A stretch of DNA of 64,000 bases from Mermis nigrescens (GCA_036768485.1 JAVLUZ010000154.1:23594685-23658684); one strand, 5' to 3'. Positions 32,301-42,604 are shown, counted from the stretch's first letter. Program-made: numbers and translations. Notes: a model not told the origin generated them from the letters alone.

Positions 32301-35300
32301 CACTAAAATCGCTACTGTATCATATTATGGTACCTAAAAATTTGTGTGTACAAAATGTACAAAGACTTTTAGGGACGATCTCTGTACATGAACAAACGAA
32401 CCTTGTACAAAAAAGACTGCTTCTAGACGTCTATCCGCCAGTGATCGGACCGAGGCCTCGGCCTCGGCCTCGGCAAGCCTCGGCGTTTTTTTGAGCCTCG
32501 GCCTCGGCGCCGAGGGCGAAGCTGAAAAGTGCCGAGGCGCCGAGGGTTAAAATCAAATTTGAATAAGTTTAATATGTCCGTTGAATATTAACTATTTAGA
32601 ATGGTTCTGCAATACAAAGGCTATTTTTTACCTAGACTTTTCTTGTGATTTTAGTCGCGTACCCAGTTACACAAAGTTACATACAGCAAAGTGCCAATTT
32701 ATTATTCATGTGATGACTAAGTTTTAATTCTCATGCTTGCTACATGGATCGGAAATACACATTCCCGAAGGGAGGGGTGAGGGAGGTTTATTACCCCCCT
32801 CTTAGAGTACAAGACTCAAGTCACTGTCAGACGATTTTTGGTGAAAACCTTTTGAATATTTTTGAACCTAATTTTTACTATGGCAAAAGTGCAGCTAACT
32901 ATTAGAATTTCCCGAAGTGATACAGTATTTTTGAATGTAAGCAAGAGTAAATAGACAAACTGTCACTATAAAACATGCATGTAACAGCTCAAAATTTTCG
33001 GGAGGGGCTCCTCGGCATACATGTAACGGCTAGAAATTTCGGGTGGGGGATTAGCGACTCTAATTCTATGTCAAAAATGGCAAAAGCATGTAAAATAGCC
33101 AACAAAGCGCAAATTTTCGCCAAAAATGGGGAGGGTGGGTCAAAATTTTCTGACGTTGGAGGGAAGGGTTAGTGGGAGACGTCCAACCCTGGGTGGGTGG
33201 GGAATTCCCTAAAGCCCTTCCTGTTACACGTATGGTTTTCAACTATTCTTATGGGAGAGGGCGTAAATGATTACGAATTTTCGGCCGAAAATCGCAGAAA
33301 CGCACCTAAAAATGGACAATAAATGCAGGTTTTGCCAAAAATCAATTTTGGCTCGTGCATTTTTCGGAGCCATTTTTATACAATGTTAAAATACTTTATT
33401 GGACAAAGTGATATTAATTATATCGTTTTTCAGTATTTTTTTAGGAAATTTCAAAAATTTTCGGCGCTTCGCGCAAAATATCGCTAATATACTGTATTTA
33501 GATTGAAGCAGAGGCATTAAACACTCAAAAGTCAATTTTTGTGTAATCTAGGCATCTTTATGCAGATTTAAATATCTTTTGTATCCATTTATACTGTTTT
33601 TAAAAATTTTATGCAAAACAAGTACTATTTAATAACTCAGCACATTTAGCCGTTCAAAGATAAAATTGACTAATTTATCCTGATGTTGCATTGGATTTCT
33701 AAGCACAGTAGTGCTTATTACAAGATTTAATTGGCATATTACAATATCTGTAATATTTCTGATTTTGTAGTACAAGTTGTTTTAGCTTTCTCAGTCAAGT
33801 TTTATGTGTAAATTTCATCAAAAGCTCATAAAAATTTCGGCGCTTTGCGCCAAATAATGTTATGAACTATATCCAGGCCGAATTATCACATTTAGGACCA
33901 CGGTTTTTTGTATTCGGCAAAGATTTTTTATAATGTACAGAGACTTTTCAAGACTGTCTTTGTACATGCACAAAGATTTTTGGAGAGACAAAATCTGTAA
34001 AAAGGTGTAAAATTCCCGAAAATTTTCGGCGCATCAGTAATTGTCTGTCCTATATATCTTTAAAATAGTAGAATTTGCATTTAGAATGGAAAAAATGTCA
34101 AATATTCAGAGACCCAGGAATTAGCTAAGATACGCTACTGAAGGTCGAAAACCCCTTTTTAACCACACTAAATCGCTACTGTACCATACTATAATAGTAC
34201 ACAAAAATTTGCATGTACAAAATGTTCAAAGACTTTTGGATACCATTTTTGTACATGTAAAAAGGTATCTTGCACAAAAAAACACTGTTTAGGACTGCAT
34301 GCCGGTTGCAGGTCACACACTGGCAGTATGTAAAAATGTGTATGTTTAGAAATATATTTATATAAAATATCTACAAAAATTTGTCCGCTCATACAAATAC
34401 AGTACTTAATTTACTGGTTACCCATTTTGGGATTTCACCCTTCCCTCAACTCTGGACCTTGGGAAACTATGATCGGAAAGTACAGTGCAGTTTCTGTATA
34501 TTACCTACCACACCAGAATTGGATGACCGAAAAAGCGTGTTTAAACATGCATTACTGCAAAAGCGAGCACAACAATGGCTACAGTTCTGTCTTTACATAG
34601 CTTATTTCGTTTGTTCGTTTATTTCTTTGACACTGTTTTCTTATTTATGTATAATAATAAAAGTTTTTAAGTGCTTGTTCAGCCATACTTTTTATTATAT
34701 TTTCCAAGTCTTCAACGGCAACTTGTTAAATTAAGTATGCTTTCATAAATCCTTCACAAATTAATCTACTATTATTGAAAATGGCATTCGATAAAGTGTT
34801 CAATATTACGATTATTCTCTAGCTCTTGTGCATACAAAATATTCTAAGAGCACTATTTATGGGTATAGGTATATAAAGCTTGACCCTCGGCATTACCCTC
34901 GGCCTCGGCCTCGGCCGAGGCAAGGATTTTAAGGCGCCTCGGCCGAGGCCGAGGCCGAGGGTCCAAAAAGTACCCTCGGTCCGATCACTGCTATCCGCCT
35001 TAATTTCACGAATTTTCCAGCGCTTCGCGCCAGATTTTTGTAAAAATCAAAGAAAGTTAATGATTTTTTCGCACAAAATTGTCGGAAATTTTAAAATTTT
35101 TAGAGAAAATAATGCGTCAAAAGTGATTTTATGTAAAAGTATACAAATTAAAGCACCGAAAAACGCTATTTCGCGCGTTAAGGGCAAATTTTTGGACCTG
35201 TTTTTGACTGTTTTCAAAAAAATTGGGATACTGCCCCCCCCCTTGGGAAAATCCTAGATCCGCCACTGCTAGGCGTACATTTTACGAAATATCGCGAGTG

Positions 35301-38300
35301 TCGAGTTTAACATATTCATTATGCTCGTAAATGAATCATCCGTGTTCGGTGCTTGCCGAATTTATTTACTATTTATACAATTCGGGGTTTAGGCCGGGGT
35401 TTTTCGGGGTCGGGGTCCCCGTACGATCACTGGTAGGGGTCAAATATTTTCTGACTGTGGAAGGGTGAGGACTCTGTTACATATTTGTGCATGCCTCCCA
35501 ATTCTGGAACTCCTACAAATGTATGATCTGTACCAGACATGCGTAGTATGGAAATTCTGGGAGCTTGATATTGTAAAGTGCCTTTGGGGCTCAAAAATGG
35601 TGAATACGCGTCAAAAACGCCATCTTTTTTTCACGTTTATGACGATGCTGTTATTTTCCAAAGCACAAGAAATATGGCCGAAAAATGAGTTTTTGGCGGC
35701 CGAAAATTTGACACTTTTGAAATAATAGATGGGTGGTTAGGAACGCCCAAAACAGCACCTTTTATATGAGTTCTTTGGAATGCTTTTGGAAAATCTCGAA
35801 TTCTGGGGGGTAAAAAGATTTTTGGGGTGAAAACTTTTCTGGGAGCGGAAACCCCCTGCCCCCACCCCTAAGATCATGTACGGTCTGTAATACATTGCCT
35901 ACATATGTATGTATGTAAAATGCAATCGTACTATCCAAATTTAGGTGGCGAGCAGCGACGTTTTTCGGCGCGAAGGGTCAGATGTGCATACAGACGTATC
36001 GATTAGCATAGCGCAGGCTGTTTTTGGCGGCACTATGCAAATACCTGGCATTTATGAGGAAATAAGCCTACAGGTATTCCGCAAATTCAAACTGTAATGC
36101 ATATACAGTGCATGTACAGATGGGCGTACGCCGGGGGCGGCCACCACACATGGGGGTGGGGTATACCCCTGCCTCAGAAGTTGAGAACCCCCAGCAGATT
36201 ACTGTAGACCACCAGAATTCTATTTTAGTAACATTTTTGGCAATTTCACCCCCCCCTCAGAATTTTTTCGCTGCTCGTGTATGGCGGCCACCCACCCCCT
36301 TTCATGGTCCCAGCAAAATATTTTTTCAAATGCAAGATAACCTAACGCATGTAAAATAATGAAAATTCTTGTTTTTACCGAAAAATCTCTAAATTTTTAG
36401 TGCGCAAGATTGTTATTTTCCTTGAGTTTATCTCAAGTGCGTTCAAAAACTTCACTTTTCACAGCCTGTCGAAAGAAACGAGTTTTATGTGCTCAATGGA
36501 TAGTGCATGTTTGGAAACGTTAGAAAATTCTCTTCATTATGTTTACCGCCCAACGTACCCCGAAATATAAGGTCACCGATTTTCGGTTTTCGGACCCCGC
36601 TTACCCTTGCCATGGGTCTTAAACATACGTGGGCAGCAAGAATATTCTGGGGGAGGGGTGCGAGATTTTTTGAAGGTCAAAAATGGCCTTAAAAATGGTG
36701 GTATGGCGATAAAAACACCATTTTTCGACGTTTCTCATCAAGCACTATCCATTGGCATCAAAAAATTGCGAAAAAAACGAAAAATATTTTTTAAAAATTG
36801 AATTCTGGGGGGGTATTTTGGTTTCTGGGGGTGCATACCCCTCCAACCCTTCCTTCCCACGCCTAGGTGTGGTCTTCAAGATCAGGGTCGGCTGACCAGG
36901 GGTAGAATCTCAGAAATCCAAAAGAGTAAATTTAACGTTCACGAATTTTTCTGTCGTTTAAGCGACCAAAATGGTCAAAATAGCCTATGAAACGTCTTTT
37001 CGTGGTAATTTCGCATTTTCAAAACATTTTTAGTCCATTTTGACCGCATTGTATCACTTTTAACACTAGAAAACACAGAAATTGATCGATTGTTTGCGCT
37101 TTTTGTTTAAAAAAAGTACATGCAAGTACTCATGCAGAATATTTTGACATTTTTACGTTTTTGGACCTCAAAAATGATGCAAAAAACCTTCCGTCAGCTG
37201 AAATCGCCGGACAGGACCTGTATCGCTGACCCCTCGGTGAGGGTAATACTTTTTCACCATGCCTGGGCGTGGGGGTTTGGGGGTATGCACCCCCCAGAAA
37301 CCAAAATGCCCCAGAATTCAATTTATGAAATTTTTTTGTTTTTTTAGCAATTTTTTGATACCTACCAATGGATAGTGCTCGATTATAAACGTTGAAAAAT
37401 TGTGTTTTTTCGCCATACATACCATCATTTCTAAGGCCATTTTTACATCTAGCCCCCCCAGAACTTTGGTGCCGCCCACCTATGCCCCTCACACCCTATG
37501 CGCATAGATGCCCTCCAGCGTTGGAAAAATCCTGCGCACGCTCGTGCATGTATGTTTAATTAGCGTAAATGGGAAGAGGTGAGAAGTGTGAGCCCCCGAT
37601 AAAGAAACGAGCCATTTGACACTAAATACATGAAATGCTGTCAAACTTTTTTTGATCCATGAACGATCTTTTTACATAACTGCGTCTGAATTATTCTGTT
37701 TGGATAAAAATATCGAATTCACGTCTCTCATAAAAATTTCAAATTTTTAGCAGCTGGGTTTGTAATGAGTAAGTTTTGTACGTAAGTATTTCCGTTAGTT
37801 TTTTTTAATTTTTCGATTTTTGTAAACTCAGATACCGCCTGGCACCGCATCTCATACCAGAATGCGACTGGACGGCAAAGGAATCAAAAAAGTCAACAGC
37901 TACGGTTACGGCGATCATTACGTGCACGTTAAGATTAATGTTCCGAGGTATGCAAACAATGGGTGCTTGTTTAAACCAAATAAAAAAGTTGTTTGTATTA
38001 TTTTGAAATGGTTTACGCTTCAAATTATACATATATAGCAATGCGCATTGTGAAAAACTAATAATCGTTTAGCGTCTTTTGTCATTCATCAGGTCTAGTT
38101 TTAGTTTAAACTAGCCTATATTCTAGTTAACACTGCGCCATTTTTTAGTTACGTCTAGTTTTCGTTTAAACCAGCCTGTTTTTAGTTTACACTGGACTAT
38201 TTTCAGTTACGTCTAGTTTTAGTTTACACCAGGCTATTTCTTCATTTTACACTGGACTATTTCTGTACTTTATACTGGCCTATTTAGTCGGCATTTTTCG

Positions 38301-39655
38301 CTTTACACCACCTTAAATTGCACATGAATCGTCGTAAAACTATTTAACGTCGCGCAAATAACTAGTTTATGTTATATTATTGTTCTTTTACACTCTTTTA
38401 TAGCAAATTGAATGAGAAGCAGAGAGCCTTGCTAAGTGCGTACGCCGAAGTCGAAACTAACAGAACTGGATCAGTCAGAGGAATCACTATGAAGAAAGAT
38501 GGTAATTATTGAAGTGCTTTGTAGATTATTCTAAAATGATAATCAACCTAGCAGGAGCGGATTTAGAGGGGAGCGGCCGCCCCCCCTTTATTGTCCAGGC
38601 ACGTATCTCTGGGGAGGAATGGGAAGGGTTTGATACACACCTGGGGGTTTGAGGGGTATGCACTCCTTCCCCCGAGAAAGCAAAATACCCCTCCCCCAGA
38701 AATCAAAATACCCCCCCAGAATTCAATTTTTGAATTTTTTCGTTTTTTCGCAATTTTTTGATGCCAATGGATGGTGCTTGATGAGAAACGTTGAAAATTG
38801 GTGGTTTTTTCGCCATACCACCATTTTTAAGGCCATCTTTTGACTTTTGAAAAATCTTGCCCCCCCAGAATTTTGGTGCCGCCCACCTATGGTTCGGACC
38901 TTCCAAAATTCAGGAAAATAGAAACCTTATTTTGTTCTATTTTTGGCCTTTTTGGGCTTAGTCCCCCCAAAAATTGGTGTTGGTCCCCCCCAAAATAGGA
39001 CGGCCAGCTACGTGCCTGCCATTGGCCAAAAATATTTGACGAGATAAAAAATGGATATGTAATTTGCATTGATTTTTGGCCGTCAGTGATCATAATTTCT
39101 TCAATTTTTTCGGTGTTTCGTGTCAGACAACACCTATTTATGACATTTATTTAGTTTCCTTACTACCCGGAAGCTATTTTTCGCTCATGGAAAAGCTTCA
39201 AAACAGTTTCAAGAGCAGAAACAACTATTTCAGCATAGATTTCTTCTATTTTCGAGCATAAATTTTAGATAATCTTCGATGTTAGGCGTCGAATGCTACA
39301 AATGCAGAAAATCGAGCCGTAAATCGAACTTTCAAACGTCCCTTAGCCTAAATTTCACAAATTTTTCTCGGATTTCCGCTAAAGTCAAAGAAATTTAATG
39401 ATTTTTTAGCACAAAATAGTCGAAATTTTTTAAAATTTTTATGGACAAATGTTGCGTCAAAAATTATTCAAATTTTTGTACCTATTTCTGACTGTTTTTG
39501 ATAAAGTTGGCGTATTGCCCCCAGGAAAATCCTAGATCCGTCACTGCAACCTAGACTTGAATAAATAAATTAATTTAATCAGTATAATACGTATTAATGA
39601 ATGCATTGATAAATTAATAAAAATTAATTAATGAATGAATTAAATAAATAATTAG

Positions 39656-39741
<86 letters not shown>

Positions 39742-42604
39742 CACTTGAATGATTGGCACTTGAGCGTTGGTAGAGTTAGACCCCAAGAATGTGAAACCTC
39801 AGAATCCGAACATAGGTGGGCAGCACCGAAATTCTGGGGAGAGGGGGTGAAAAAATTTTCAAAGGTCAAAAAATGGTCTTAAAAGTGGTCGTATGGTGAA
39901 AAAACACCATTTTTTGACGTTTCTCATCGAGCACTATCCAGTGGCATCAAAAAATCGCTAAAAAAGCAAATTTGAATTCTGGGGTGTATTCCAACTTCTG
40001 GGGGGTGCATACCCCCCAAACCCCCCCCCCCACGCCCACGTGTGAATCCGAGACCCCCAGAGTTGAGTATTTGAACGTGTTTCATTTACTACTTAAACAA
40101 GATCAATGCAATCCAGTTTTTTCATCCGAATTATTAGTTTTTCCCGTTTCATTACAATTTCGTTGATATGGTATTTTTAAGCTTTTTTTTGATCGAATTT
40201 TTAATTAATCTACCAAAACAACCTCGTAAATTCGAATCGTGATTTTCAAATATCTGATATTTTACGTTTTTACTATTTTTTGGCCAGGCCTGAGGAGCCT
40301 AGCGGTGGACTAAGATTTTGTTTATTCAAAATTTTTGAACATGCAGTATGCTAAGACTTTAAAATTATCGATTTTCCTGCCATTTTTTAATCCCTCTAAA
40401 TAATGGGTATATTAATACTGTTCGACTGAATGAAATTTACTATAAACCGGTGCCGCATTTCTGTTTTAGCTCTATTTTTGATCAACATCACCATTTTTTC
40501 CTTTCGTTTCCAGAGCATGCGAGAAAATCAGAAAGTTCTGAAACGGAAAATGCCGGCACCGGTTTTTTGGAAAAGATTAAGCGAGCAATTTTTAGCTAGT
40601 AAGTCAGTTATATGCATACATGTAACAAGGTGGATGGCGGATCCCTCACCCAAAGTCGGACGTCTCCCCCCTCGATCATCCCCAAAGCCAGAAAATTTTT
40701 GACCCCCCACCGACTTTTGGAAAAAATTTAATTTTTGGCCGTTTTCGGCCAGAAATTGGAGACCCCTCCCATAAAAATGGCCGGGACACCCCAATTTTGA
40801 GGGTTTGTGGGGTTTGTACCCCGGAATTGAATAGATCCCCTAATCGATAGACCCCCAAATTGAATTTTTGGCATAGTTTTGGGTTTTTTGCCAGCGTTAT
40901 ACCACCTAGACCCCAGAATGCGCTCGCTGCCCATGTAAGGTGGTACACATACGCGTTCTTGGGGCGAGGTATGACTATAGGTGGGCGGCACCAAAATTCT
41001 GAGGGGGTGCAAGATTTTTCAAAGGTCAAAAAATGGCCTTAAAAATGGTGGTATGTCGAAAAACACAATTTTTCAGCGTTTCTCATCGAGCACTATCCAT
41101 TGGCATCAAAAAATTGCGAAAAAAACAGAAAAAATTCTAAATTGAATTGTGGGGGGTATTTTTTCTCGAGGGGGTTTCATACCCCCAAACCCCCCTCCCA
41201 CGCCACGCCCAGGTGTGGTTATGACCCCATTCAGAATGGCTGCTAACCAAACATGGGCAGCAAACAGATTCTGAGGGTTGATGGTGCAAGATTGGAAACA
41301 AGAGTTTAATTCTGGGATTTATCTTTCAGTGGTTCTAGATTTTCGGAGTCCAGAGACCTAGCTGAACCCTCGTGCCTTACGCCCGTGTTTGCTGCTGACT
41401 CCCGCAACCCCACAAATGGGTGGGGTTCAATCTCTTAAAGATTAAGATTAATTTAATTTTTTTAAATTCAAAATTGTAAAATCACATAAATTCAAAAATT
41501 ATTTTAAAATTTAAAAAAAATTTAAACTCAATCTGATTACCAGTCATGTACGTGTAGGGAGGAGTTTGTTTATATGTAGACATAGGAATGAAAAAAGGTC
41601 AAATTTTGGGGAAAATGAGGCAAAAAGAATTTGTTGGTACTTTGACATAAATTGAATACTTTCCGCAGAATTTCTTGAAAATGATTATAAGCTTTGTATT
41701 GTTGTAGTTTTTAAGCTATTTTAGTATTTATACCTGTTTTTTGAGACCATTTTATATCAAAAAAGTTCCGTGGCCGACCTCTCAGTCCGGCCATGCTATG
41801 CACTGCGCCGACTGACTGGCTCCTTCGGAATTTTCGATTTTCAAAAAAATTCAAGAATATATTCTGTTTCAAGCGATTTTATCGATTGTCAAAGTCATAA
41901 GTTTTGACTGTATTGTTCAAAATAATCGAATTTTCCAAAGCGTTCTATTCCCGGCGCATATTCGTCGTTTAAGCCCAAATAATGCGTTTTTTATACAGAT
42001 TTTTGGGGCCGACCCACCAGAAATCATAGATAAATCGCTAAAATGGTTTAAACGAACAAGAATATCTCAAACGACTTTTTCGAAAAATCGCAGAAAATGA
42101 AGGAATTTTCGTCGGAGTGAAAAAATTAACTCCTATCGCATTAGCTTGAAATATGAAATTTAAGCTTGTCTTTCAAAGACTACATGCTCAATGAGTCTAA
42201 AATCGCGAAGTAAATCGAAGTGGTCTGGTCTCGATCAGACGTGCACAGCGTGGGAATTGGCACCTTTTATGTGAAATAATTTTTGGAAACTTTCGACAAA
42301 TCGCGAATTCTGGGGGTTGGGGGAGGGGTGAAAAATTTCTGGGTTCGCCCCCCTGGATCACGTACGGTCTTGATAAAACTTTAAATTCTTTAGGTGTACT
42401 AATATATGTATGACTTTTCAACAATTTTTTCAACCAAATTCAGGCACTCGCTCGGCAACTTCGGATCCAAGCGGTCTGCTGACTAAAATTAGGCAAATAT
42501 TAGACAAAGAAGACGGTGAACATTTTTATTCTAATAGTGATAATAGCAAAAGTGATGACGCAACTGTTAATCATTTGAAGGGAACGTCGAAAGTTAAAGC
42601 GTGA
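20301..42604 (+). CDS. DNAJA3: Mitochondrial DnaJ/Hsp40 co-chaperone (Tid1), 12 coding exons
   Basis: Type A J-protein that stimulates mitochondrial Hsp70 ATPase and delivers unfolded substrates. Exons: 20301-20436, 20508-20656, 22034-22117, 23876-24142, 25496-25648, 28034-28181, 30922-30986, 35945-36073, 37832-37947, 38404-38501, then alternative 40514-40599 or 42444-42604. All are bounded by AG/GT with matching phases. The N-terminus is Arg/Ser-rich without acidic residues ([17 protein letters not shown]), like a mitochondrial presequence. J domain: [20 protein letters not shown], then HPD in exon 3. Exon 4 holds the G/F region (FGGRGGTG). Zinc region: [32 protein letters not shown]; the first lacks its final Gly. 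C-terminal substrate domains follow ([23 protein letters not shown]). Predicted length is 476 or 501 residues against about 450-480 in mammals. No frameshift is seen. Introns reach 5 kb through TE insertion. ATG at 20301 or 20307 may be used. Confidence 0.93.
20671..20890 (+). mobile_element. MITE family B in DNAJA3 intron 2
   Basis: Starts GCATGTAACGACTCAAAATT, contains the interior GGCCAAAAACAACTAAAAAC and a GGGGTCAAAAATTTTCTGAC segment, and ends near ATCCCCTCTCTTAC. It starts only about 14 bp after the exon 2 donor. No clean target duplication. Confidence 0.65.
22405..22760 (-). repeat. Dispersed repeat family D in DNAJA3 intron 3
   Basis: Begins GACATGCGCAATATGGGAAT and runs in reverse orientation relative to the copy at 2128. 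It ends in AATTTCTGGCGGAAGGTCAC. Non-coding. Confidence 0.5.
23640..23785 (+). repeat. CAATCAAC-rich low-complexity tract
   Basis: Degenerate repeats of AACCAATCAA and ACCAACCAA type. They are framed by two copies of a CGGTATCAAT segment followed by GGAAGA (about 23479 and 23782) that extend the repeat-like area. Intronic. Confidence 0.55.
25655..26395. repeat. Two inverted family D copies in DNAJA3 intron 5
   Basis: A reverse copy (25655-26015, from ACGTGCACAGCTTGGGAATT) is followed by a forward copy (26075-26395, ending AATTCCCATGCTGTACATGT). Together they make a loose inverted pair. The GGCGCGAAGCGCC hairpin lies at about 25837. Confidence 0.5.
27655..27905 (-). mobile_element. Mutator-like MITE, family A, reverse copy
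   Basis: Carries GGCGTGGGGG near its left end, TTTTTTGATACCAATGGATA and GTGCCGCCCACCTATG at its right end. Flanks CTCGCTGTC and CTCGCAACA agree only partly. Confidence 0.7.
28237..28469 (-). mobile_element. MITE family B with 9 bp TSD
   Basis: 233 bp from CATACATATAGCAG to GAGCCGTTAC. A perfect 9 bp duplication ATTTGGAAT flanks it at 28228-28236 and 28470-28478. Inserted in DNAJA3 intron 6, shortly after the exon 6 donor. Confidence 0.85.
28632..28854 (+). mobile_element. MITE family B with 9 bp TSD
   Basis: 223 bp from CATACGTGTAAC to CTTACATGTAT, flanked by a perfect GGTGGAATG at 28623-28631 and 28855-28863. It faces the copy at 28237-28469 across about 160 bp, so intron 6 RNA could form a long hairpin between them. 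Confidence 0.87.
29466..29616. mobile_element. Compact foldback element with GGCCCGTTCACA ends
   Basis: 151 bp, almost wholly palindromic: AAGGCCCGTTCACATCGGCG continuing GCAACTAGCGGC pairs with its complement at the right end, and inner CCTGGTGG motifs also pair. TTAA occurs at 29464-29467 and 29615-29618, which would fit a TTAA duplication if one T is discounted. GC-rich island inside DNAJA3 intron 6. Confidence 0.75.
29748..30150. mobile_element. 400 bp foldback element
   Basis: Two arms of about 190 bp, near identical as inverted repeats, meet around 29940. The outer ends are TACAGTTGTCGCCGTGAAAG and CTTTCATGGCGACCACTGTA. Internal pairs include GATGACGCGCTATCATCCTC and GCGCCAACAAGGAAGCGCGC. 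No ORF with transposase motifs. A half copy lies at 119-357. Intronic in DNAJA3. Confidence 0.85.
32021..32419. mobile_element. hAT-2 copy nested in hAT-3
   Basis: 399 bp from CACGGTTTTTTTGTATTCGG to ACAAAAAAGACTG. Flanks CTTCTATA (32013) and CTTCTAGA (32420) match at 7 of 8 bases. It carries the family's subterminal GTACAAAGAT motifs and the GGCGCTTCGCGCC hairpin. Confidence 0.8.
32439..34990. mobile_element. hAT-1 element, 2.55 kb, with CCTCGG hexamer arrays at both ends
   Basis: Terminal inverted repeat CAGTGATCGGACCGAGG (17 bp, perfect) and a perfect 8 bp duplication CTATCCGC at 32431-32438 and 34991-34998. Just inside each end are runs of GCCTCG/CGAGGC hexamers (about 32450-32545 and 34888-34980), resembling clustered transposase-binding sites. 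The longest internal frame (34381-34734) has no hAT transposase motif, so I regard the element as non-autonomous. A hAT-2 copy sits inside it. Confidence 0.88.
33899..34287. mobile_element. hAT-2 copy nested in hAT-1
   Basis: 389 bp from CACGGTTTTTTGTATTCGG to CAAAAAAACACTG with a perfect 8 bp duplication TTTAGGAC at 33891-33898 and 34288-34295. Confidence 0.88.
36624..36870 (+). mobile_element. Mutator-like MITE, family A
   Basis: 247 bp from CATACGTGGGC to GCCTAGGTGT. Flanks GGTCTTAAA (36615) and GGTCTTCAA (36871) match at 8 of 9. DNAJA3 intron 8. Confidence 0.8.
37258..37486 (-). mobile_element. Mutator-like MITE, family A, reverse copy
   Basis: Carries GGGCGTGGGGGTTTGGGGG at left and GGTGCCGCCCACCTATG at right with the family interior reversed. 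It lies in the same intron as the forward copy at 36624, about 390 bp away, giving an inverted pair. Confidence 0.72.
38092..38290 (+). repeat. TAGTTT/CTGGACTATTT minisatellite
   Basis: Irregular repeats of GTCTAGTTTTAGTTTAAAC alternating with CACTGGACTATTT-type units, about 30-35 bp each, in DNAJA3 intron 9 (only 456 bp long). Both flanking exons are intact. Confidence 0.6.
38600..39017. mobile_element. Element with CAGGCACGTA ends nested in hAT-3
   Basis: Inverted ends CAGGCACGTATC and AGCTACGTGCCTG interrupt the hAT-3 sequence. The sister copy at 31684 reads straight through the equivalent CCCCCGTTGGCC site. A degenerate 8 bp duplication is possible (TTATTGTC, CCATTGGC). A family A MITE is inserted inside it. 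Confidence 0.6.
38638..38892 (-). mobile_element. Mutator-like MITE, family A, innermost of a three-level nest
   Basis: Reverse family A copy with TTTTTTGATGCCAATGGATG, the GAGAAACGTTGAAAATTGG region and the end GGTGCCGCCCACCTATG. No exact duplication was seen. Confidence 0.7.
39661..39739 (+). repeat. (TA)n microsatellite
   Basis: About 39 uninterrupted TA units in the last DNAJA3 introns; the copy number in an assembly is unreliable. Confidence 0.95.
39811..40043 (+). mobile_element. Mutator-like MITE, family A
   Basis: 233 bp from CATAGGTGGGC to GCCCACGTGT. Flanks GAATCCGAA (39802) and GAATCCGAG (40044) match at 8 of 9. Confidence 0.82.
40514..40599 (+). CDS. DNAJA3: DNAJA3 alternative terminal exon a (short C-terminus)
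   Basis: Follows TTTCCAG and joins exon 10 (phase 1) in frame. It encodes 28 residues ending [13 protein letters not shown] and then TAG. This resembles the conserved GFLSKLKK end of animal Tid1. A consensus donor GTAAGT overlaps the stop, TA|GTAAGT. If that donor were spliced to the exon at 42444 the junction codon would again be TAG, so inclusion of this exon always ends the protein here. Confidence 0.75.
40620..40800 (-). mobile_element. MITE family B copy after the DNAJA3 exon a donor
   Basis: Starts ACATGTAACAAGGTGGATGG, 20 bp downstream of the exon at 40514-40599, and has the reversed family interior (AAAGTCGGACGTCTCCCCCC, CCACCGACTTTTGG). The right end is blurred. Confidence 0.6.
40971..41218 (+). 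mobile_element. Mutator-like MITE, family A
   Basis: Begins near TATAGGTGGGCGGCACC and ends GCCCAGGTGT. Flanks AGGTATGAC and GGTTATGAC agree at most positions. It lies between the two alternative terminal exons of DNAJA3. Confidence 0.75.
42444..42604 (+). CDS. DNAJA3: DNAJA3 alternative terminal exon b (long C-terminus)
   Basis: Follows AAATTCAG and also joins exon 10 directly in frame (phase 1), giving 53 residues with [17 protein letters not shown] and a Ser/Asp/Lys-rich tail, stop TGA at 42602. The GLLTKIRQ core parallels GFLEKIKR of exon a, as if the two were a duplicated, mutually exclusive pair. AATAAA at 42715 serves as the likely poly(A) signal. Confidence 0.7.

Larger units (their letters stand above)
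31684..35268. mobile_element. hAT-3 element, interrupted by later insertions
   Basis: Ends CATGGGCGGATCTAAGG and (complement) CAGTGGCGGATCTAGGAT, flanked by a perfect 8 bp duplication CTAGGCGT at 31676-31683 and 35269-35276. Removing the inserts at 32021-32419 and 32439-34990 with their duplications leaves about 600 bp, the size of the intact sister at 56727-57316. Lies in DNAJA3 intron 7. Confidence 0.88.
38552..39546. mobile_element. hAT-3 copy carrying nested insertions
   Basis: Ends CAGGAGCGGATTTAGAGG and (complement) CAGTGACGGATCTAGGAT with a perfect 8 bp duplication CAACCTAG at 38544-38551 and 39547-39554. It starts about 50 bp after the exon 10 donor of DNAJA3 and is interrupted at about 38600-39017. 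Confidence 0.85.

Noticed and set aside
34381..34734. 117-codon frame inside the hAT-1 element, considered as a transposase remnant.
   Set aside because: No dimerisation or catalytic motif of hAT transposases is visible and codon use is AT-driven.
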